Below, in pieces: positions 30,539 to 34,007 of a DNA stretch of 34,007 bases. This DNA comes from an archaeon (GTDB lineage Archaea; Nanobdellota; Nanobdellia; Woesearchaeales; GW2011-AR9): contig JAHFQW010000006.1 of NCBI GenBank assembly GCA_023259115.1, positions 30,477-64,483 of the forward strand. The letters run 5' to 3'. Within the stretch, counting starts at the first letter, position 1. Each line of letters begins with the position of its first letter. The notes under the pieces are model-generated. The model worked only from the letters and a program-made list of their open reading frames with translations. It searched no databases and had not been told where the DNA came from. Made by a program: the position numbers and the translations under genes.

Positions 30539-31142
30539 ATCTCTTTCGTACTGTTTTGATATGCTCAGTTTCATCTTTCAAATCCCTGAAGCAAGCCAAA
30601 AAATTAATGCCATTTACCTCTTTGGTTCAGCAGTGCGCGGCGAACTCCAGGATCACAGTGATATTGATTTATTTATAGAATGTACACTCCAACATGAAAA
30701 AAGAGTTGAACAACTCGTTAACTCTGGCATTGCTAAATTCATCGTTTCCCAAGATTTCCAGAAATGGAAACTTCTGCGATACACGTATCCATTTTCAATC
30801 CAAGTTGGAAGATTGCAAGAATGGGAATTAAAGTTAAGTATCGCCAGCGAAGGGATCCTTCTGTATAGCAACAAAAGTATTCTCACACTAGGGAAGCGTC
30901 ATGTTCTCTTTACTATCTCCTTACCTAAATCAAAGAAAGCATATATTAAACTCAGAAGAACCCTCTTTGGCCGTGATGAAGAATTCTACCAAGACACCGG
31001 AATAATCCACGCTTTGCAAGGGAAAAAAATCAGCTCCACCGTATTCATACTCCCGCAAGACCAGCAAACCAAAATGCGTGAAATTCTCGATACATCTCAT
31101 GTAGAATTCTCCATGACCCAAATTATTCTCCAGGAGAGTTAA
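30510..31142 (+). CDS. MNT-type nucleotidyltransferase, antitoxin-like
   Basis: 210 residues from GTG 30510; an alternative ATG at 30561 (MLSFIFQIPEASQK) gives 193 residues and removes the overlap. NAIYLFGSAVRGELQDHSDI then DLFI is the GS...DxD nucleotidyltransferase motif. The C-terminal 110 residues (KKAYIKLRRTLFGRDEEFYQ and on) form an extra domain not present in minimal MNT proteins; LFGRDEEFYQDTGIIHALQG looks like a DNA-binding insert and may bind the operator repeats (inference). It should neutralise the HEPN RNase encoded upstream. Confidence 0.78.
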   Translation: MKLLKTQTTKSLSYCFDMLSFIFQIPEASQKINAIYLFGSAVRGELQDHSDIDLFIECTLQHEKRVEQLVNSGIAKFIVSQDFQKWKLLRYTYPFSIQVGRLQEWELKLSIASEGILLYSNKSILTLGKRHVLFTISLPKSKKAYIKLRRTLFGRDEEFYQDTGIIHALQGKKISSTVFILPQDQQTKMREILDTSHVEFSMTQIILQES

Positions 31143-31182
31143 ATGTTAAAATGAGTGCAAAAAAATCTACACCTCTTATAAT

Positions 31183-31584
31183 TCACCACGATTGCACTTT
31201 CACATACTTCTTCTTTTTTAAGAGATCGTAGTCGGAGTCTTTTGTAAGAAGTATCTCACAATTATTCATTATTGCAGTTGTAGCAACGAAGGCATCCATA
31301 ATAGAAAGAGAAAATGTCAAAGAGATATGCGCGGTTCTTGTTGCCAAATCTTTGTTAGGAAAGACCAATATAATATGTGGCGATGCTTCTATATAATCAA
31401 AAAAAGTGTTAATTCTTTCTTGAGAAATGCCCCATTGGAGTAATTTCTTCGTTCCTTCTGTGAATACTACAAGAGGAATTATAATCCTATCTTTGCCATA
31501 TTTTGTATTCTGAAGCAGTTCCAATGCTTTGGCATCCTGTTCAAATAATTTCAAAATAAACCAAGTATCAGCGCAATATAACAT
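31183..31584 (-). CDS. vapC: PIN-domain toxin (VapC)
   Basis: 133 residues with complete PIN acidic residues: Asp6 (YCADTWFILKLFE), Glu43 (VFTEGTKKL), Asp97 (SIMDAFVATTA) and Asp116 or 118 (LTKDSDYDLL). VapC toxins are ribonucleases that cut tRNA or rRNA. It starts 1 nt after the stop of the AbrB-type antitoxin gene. Intact, in contrast with the broken vapC at 24635-25120. Convergent with the MNT gene. Confidence 0.86.
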   Translation of the reverse strand: MLYCADTWFILKLFEQDAKALELLQNTKYGKDRIIIPLVVFTEGTKKLLQWGISQERINTFFDYIEASPHIILVFPNKDLATRTAHISLTFSLSIMDAFVATTAIMNNCEILLTKDSDYDLLKKKKYVKVQSW

Positions 31585-31585
31585 A

Positions 31586-31885
31586 TTATCTATGCTCCTT
31601 TCTTCTTTCTTTTAAGATTTCTTGCCAAGCTTTATCTGCATCTATGGGGGGCATACTTTTAAGAAATTTAATTAAATGATCTACAGGGTCCTGTTGCTTT
31701 TTCACTTTGAACACAATATCTCCTGTAGGGGTATGCGTCACCGTAAACAGATCTCCCTCTTGCATGCCATCCTCATCCCGAATAGCTTTCGGAATCGTAA
31801 TCTGACCTTTCTTAGCCATACAAACCTCTTTGACCATGAATGTATGCACTTTTGGGAAGGGATACTCTTTCTTTTCTTTATTCAT
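31586..31885 (-). CDS. vapB: AbrB/MazE-type antitoxin (VapB)
   Basis: 99 residues. MAKKGQITIPKAIRDEDGMQ followed by EGDLFTVTHTPTGDIVFKVK is the swapped-hairpin AbrB domain. The N-terminal 22 residues are an extension; the ATG at 31885 is preferred because a TATA box (TTTATAAATA, 31908-31917) lies 23-32 nt before it. The C-terminal helix (DADKAWQEILKERRKEHR) should wrap the toxin. The palindrome around the TATA box suggests autorepression. Confidence 0.86.
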   Translation of the reverse strand: MNKEKKEYPFPKVHTFMVKEVCMAKKGQITIPKAIRDEDGMQEGDLFTVTHTPTGDIVFKVKKQQDPVDHLIKFLKSMPPIDADKAWQEILKERRKEHR

Positions 31886-31899
31886 AGGGGTTCGACATA

Positions 31900-31926
31900 T
31901 TTCCGAATTTATAAATATTTCGGAAA
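31900..31926. promoter_or_regulatory. Operator around the vapBC TATA box
   Basis: TTTCCGAA (31900-31907) and TTCGGAAA (31919-31926) are perfect inverted repeats flanking the TATA box at 31908-31917. Binding by the AbrB-type antitoxin would mask the promoter. Confidence 0.75.
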
Positions 31927-31965
31927 AACAGGAAAATTCAGAAATAGGAGCAATTATCTCTTTTC

Positions 31966-32481
31966 TTAAAATTTGACTTCAAAATACACTGTTTTCGCAC
32001 ACCTCGCATCATCAAAAAAAATCAAACTGCTGCATCTGCGGTAAAACTCAAACGCCGCCCCCTCATTCTCTTTCATCCCTTTTTGATCAATCTCAATCGC
32101 ACAAAATCCTCTCCCTCTCTGTTCAATCCCCATAATAAACCCTTTCTCGCCTAGCCACAACCAAAATTGATAGGGCGCTTTAAACTCTGAATAATTCATA
32201 CAATTCGATCCCGCCTCAGATAAAAAATACGCCACTTCATCCTCTTCAATATGATAAAACCAATTATACAGATCCGCTTTACGCAGCAGCACATCCCCAT
32301 ACTTCGCATTTAACTTCTCAATAATCCCCCACTTCGCCGCACCATACCTCTCAATAAACCCCTCTTCATCTGATTTATCCCACTCTTTCTCATGCTCATG
32401 CACCACAAACGTATGGCACTCTGTTGTATAGGCAATATCTTTCAACGCCTCTGCCAGCTTCTTATTAAAATCTAAGACCAT
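31966..32481 (-). CDS. Hypothetical protein, 171 aa
   Basis: Not recognised. MVLDFNKKLAEALKDIAYTT, a His/Glu-rich stretch (HTFVVHEHEKEWDKSDEE), then a mixed alpha/beta region with FWLWLGEKGFIMGIEQRGRG and a C-terminal strand. Four cysteines, without a clear zinc pattern. No signal peptide. A TATA-like ATTTATAATAA on the minus strand (about plus 32502-32512) lies 21-31 nt before the ATG. Probably a chromosomal gene given its length and codon use. Confidence 0.55.
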   Translation of the reverse strand: MVLDFNKKLAEALKDIAYTTECHTFVVHEHEKEWDKSDEEGFIERYGAAKWGIIEKLNAKYGDVLLRKADLYNWFYHIEEDEVAYFLSEAGSNCMNYSEFKAPYQFWLWLGEKGFIMGIEQRGRGFCAIEIDQKGMKENEGAAFEFYRRCSSLIFFDDARCAKTVYFEVKF

Positions 32482-32961
32482 ACAGAATGAAATCCCCCAG
32501 AGGTTTATAATAATTATGAAGACGTCGAATGTATATATTAAATTGCGTGTAACGTATGTATGCTGTTAGGTGAGATAACGACCGAAGAGAGAAGAGCAGC
32601 GTCTCCGAACAACCAAAATGAGCACAGAGTTTCGTAGGGGGCAAAGTCTAGTAATTAGGGGCGAATTCTTAAAGTACTTATTTATTTCCTGAACTATTCC
32701 CGCAATCATTTCACCAGATGAATATGCAGATAAATTCAATCATTTAAGTTTATCCCATTTTTCAGAACATATTGGTGAGTGATCCGGTTTATCTTCTGGA
32801 GAAACATTAATCTTAAATCTGGAGTCCGCCAATTAAAAGAGCGTAGCGATACCTCAAGACATAGAATTAAATGGCGTTGGCGGTTATAAATATGTTATTA
32901 GTGACTTTATTGTAGTTACAAAAGAAAGATTTATAAATCACTCGCTATTATTAAACATAAT
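32482..32961. other. 480-bp intergenic region
   Basis: Contains the promoter of the gene on the left (about 32500-32512), an uncharacterised stretch (32520-32690) in which I see no ORF, hairpin array or RNA motif, a possible gene remnant (next entry) and, at its right end, the TATA box GATTTATAAATC (32929-32940) of the gene at 32962. Confidence 0.6.
32693..32940 (+). pseudogene. Possible gene remnant with two in-frame stops
   Basis: One frame reads IISPDEYADKFNHLSLSHFS, EHIGE-stop, SGLSSGETLILNLESAN-stop, KSVAIPQDIELNGVGGYKYV and ISDFIVVTKERF. The text is protein-like across two stop codons, suggesting a decayed gene. No family recognised; there is no start codon with a promoter. Confidence 0.3.
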
Positions 32962-33513
32962 ATGTCAGAACAAACTGAGTTAACAAAATTAGGTAAGAGA
33001 ATTATTCCTATTGAATTAGTTGGACAAAACGTAGATTATAGAGTTTTGAAAGAACTAGCTATCCCCGCATATCCGAGAGGAGATGAAATAAGATATTCTG
33101 ACGATTATGTTTCCAAGTTAAATGATACTTATTCTCTAAGTGAAGTACTTGGAGATCATACTAAAGAAATTGCTCAAAGAAGAGTACTCAGCAGATTTGT
33201 AATGAGTTCCCCATTAAACAACAGTGAAGGCGAGGATATTCTATCATATATATTAATAAATAGTGCTCAGGCAGGATTATGGCAACCATTTATTGTTGAT
33301 GTTCCTCATTTAACAGACACGTCAATACAAACTGCAACAAAATATATTGAAAGTATCAATTGTGCAAATAATATTGGCAAAGTTGATGCAGGAATATTAT
33401 TTGGTCTTAAAGTTGCAAGAAATGGTGGATTTGCATTGCCTACTGAATATGAGAATAAAGTAATTGTTGTGCCATCTCAAGCACTTCTTGAATACGCTGC
33501 ACAACGGAAATAA
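32962..33513 (+). CDS. Hypothetical protein, 183 aa
   Basis: Not recognised. MSEQTELTKLGKRIIPIELV then GQNVDYRVLKELAIPAYPRG, followed by helices and a C-terminal strand-rich part (NKVIVVPSQALLEYAAQRK). Soluble, no signal peptide. A canonical TATA box lies 22-33 nt before the ATG (leaderless). Codon use is AT-rich like the accessory genes at 20968-24158, suggesting the same origin. Confidence 0.55.
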   Translation: MSEQTELTKLGKRIIPIELVGQNVDYRVLKELAIPAYPRGDEIRYSDDYVSKLNDTYSLSEVLGDHTKEIAQRRVLSRFVMSSPLNNSEGEDILSYILINSAQAGLWQPFIVDVPHLTDTSIQTATKYIESINCANNIGKVDAGILFGLKVARNGGFALPTEYENKVIVVPSQALLEYAAQRK

Positions 33514-33550
33514 TCTTTTAGCCAAAGCACCATTTTTTTTTAGAATTCAT

Positions 33551-33577
33551 TCTTGATCTAACTTACACAGTTATCTA
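33551..33577. mobile_element. Remnant of the TA hairpin element (one terminus)
   Basis: TCTTGATCTAACTTACACAG followed by TTATCTA matches the right end of the element in vapC (25070-25095), with three to four differences, and is followed by TA. The left half is missing. Its edge coincides with the stop codon of the short ORF at 33571-33657. Confidence 0.55.
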
Positions 33578-33657
33578 TACGTTCTAAAATAGTGGTATTC
33601 TGGCAATTCCCCTTTTATTTTTTGAACATGCGCATCACCAAGTATCACCATATCCAT
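33571..33657 (-). pseudogene. Truncated ORF ending in the hairpin-element terminus
   Basis: 28 codons: MDMVILGDAHVQKIKGELPE then YHYFRTYR, with the stop supplied by TAGATAACTG of the element remnant. The start MDMVILGDAH resembles that of the gene just upstream (QKVILGVAHAEKKELQ), so it may be a second member of the same family, cut short by the insertion. It begins 3 nt after that gene's stop. Confidence 0.45.
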
Positions 33658-33660
33658 ATT

Positions 33661-33965
33661 TTAATTTTTAATTTTATTCAGGGCATATTGTTCTCGTGCA
33701 TGATTTGATTCTCTCCATAAAATAATTATCTCTTCTAATGTGGGTGCTTTCTTTAATATTTCCAAAGCACGTGTATACCTTCTTGCAAAAAACATTTGAC
33801 CGTATACTAAACTTGGTGGGCGATAACGATAATTTTTTGTTGGATAATATAATCTTCCGAAAGCTCAATTCCCACCGTTTTTGGGCTGTATTGATTAATT
33901 ATTTCCCATATCCTTTGTAGTTCTTTTTTTTCTGCATGTGCCACGCCAAGTATCACTTTTTGCAT
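33661..33965 (-). pseudogene. Frameshifted gene, weak TraB-like N-terminus
   Basis: Starts at ATG 33965 (MQKVILGVAHAEKKELQRIW then EIINQYSPKTVGIELSEDYI). Near 33835-33850 the protein-like reading moves to another frame: YYPTKNYRYRPPSLVYGQMF, FARRYTRALEILKKAPTLEE, IIILWRESNHAREQYALNKI, stop at 33661. The opening (strand, H, helix, then VGIEL) is reminiscent of TraB/PrgY-type proteins (GTAHIS ... VVGVELD), a weak similarity only. One base change is enough to join the parts, so an assembly error is possible. An upstream TTG at 33992 is a less likely start. Confidence 0.5.
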
Positions 33966-34007
33966 AAATCTCTTCAGAACACCTCTCAACAAAAAAAATA
34001 TGGGCCC

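Noticed and set aside
1-34007. CRISPR array, rRNA genes or complete transposase
   Set aside because: No regularly spaced direct repeats, no rRNA-like sequence and no transposase or integrase motifs were seen on either strand.

Overview
The window looks like a chromosome segment of an AT-rich archaeon, most likely a DPANN lineage such as Woesearchaeota (inference). The archaeal hallmarks are an Sm-like protein next to ribosomal protein eL37, SRP54, archaeal-type TruD, a translin homologue, an intron-bearing tRNA with a textbook bulge-helix-bulge, tandem Lrp/AsnC regulators, and TATA boxes (TTTATAAA-like) 22-30 nt before many start codons with no room for a leader.

Layout. 1-6,000: a cysteine-repeat lipoprotein-like protein, an EEP-fold phosphohydrolase, the lsm-rpl37e operon behind a leader that can form two alternative hairpins, then pyrimidine synthesis (pyrE on the minus strand; pyrC-pyrD on the plus strand) around a translin homologue. 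6,000-13,400: a DUF5678/retropepsin-like overlapping pair, a tandem Lrp regulator, small unknown genes, a frameshifted gene, a thioredoxin-like lipoprotein, a phosphodiesterase, a Fic protein and unknown genes. 13,400-20,000: a highly structured GC-rich element, a small zinc ribbon, SRP54, a cytoplasmic trypsin-like protease, a small zincin, a 3'-5' exonuclease, a tRNA-Arg(UCG) with two introns, and a ZIP zinc transporter divergent from a Fur/Zur regulator across a shared palindromic operator. 20,000-34,007: an accessory region with two paralogues carrying a diversity-generating-retroelement-like variable region, many unknown proteins, four toxin-antitoxin modules (vapBC, MNT-HEPN, HEPN-MNT, AbrB-type vapBC), TruD, a SWIM zinc-finger protein and decayed genes.

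The most interesting layer is non-coding. A family of 89-152 bp elements made of tandem perfect hairpins, with TAG(T)-type terminal inverted repeats and a TA target duplication, occurs at 24983-25095, 10403-10491 and 18554-18705, with a remnant near 33551-33577. The first lies inside a vapC toxin gene directly after the catalytic Asp codon; removing it and one TA restores a normal VapC start. An unrelated 190-bp foldback element with a CAACCA duplication sits on the stop codon of truD and has a lone terminal-repeat copy at 18756-18786. A third palindrome family (core ACTTTGAATAA...ATTCAAAGT) occurs at four intergenic sites.

The two paralogues at 20121 and 27741 share a scaffold followed by a GC-rich segment of the form GRAS...F-A--R-V-----LR-V. 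Its variable codons mostly end in C or T, as expected of retroelement-diversified proteins, but no reverse transcriptase or template repeat is in the window. No CRISPR array, rRNA or complete transposase gene was seen.
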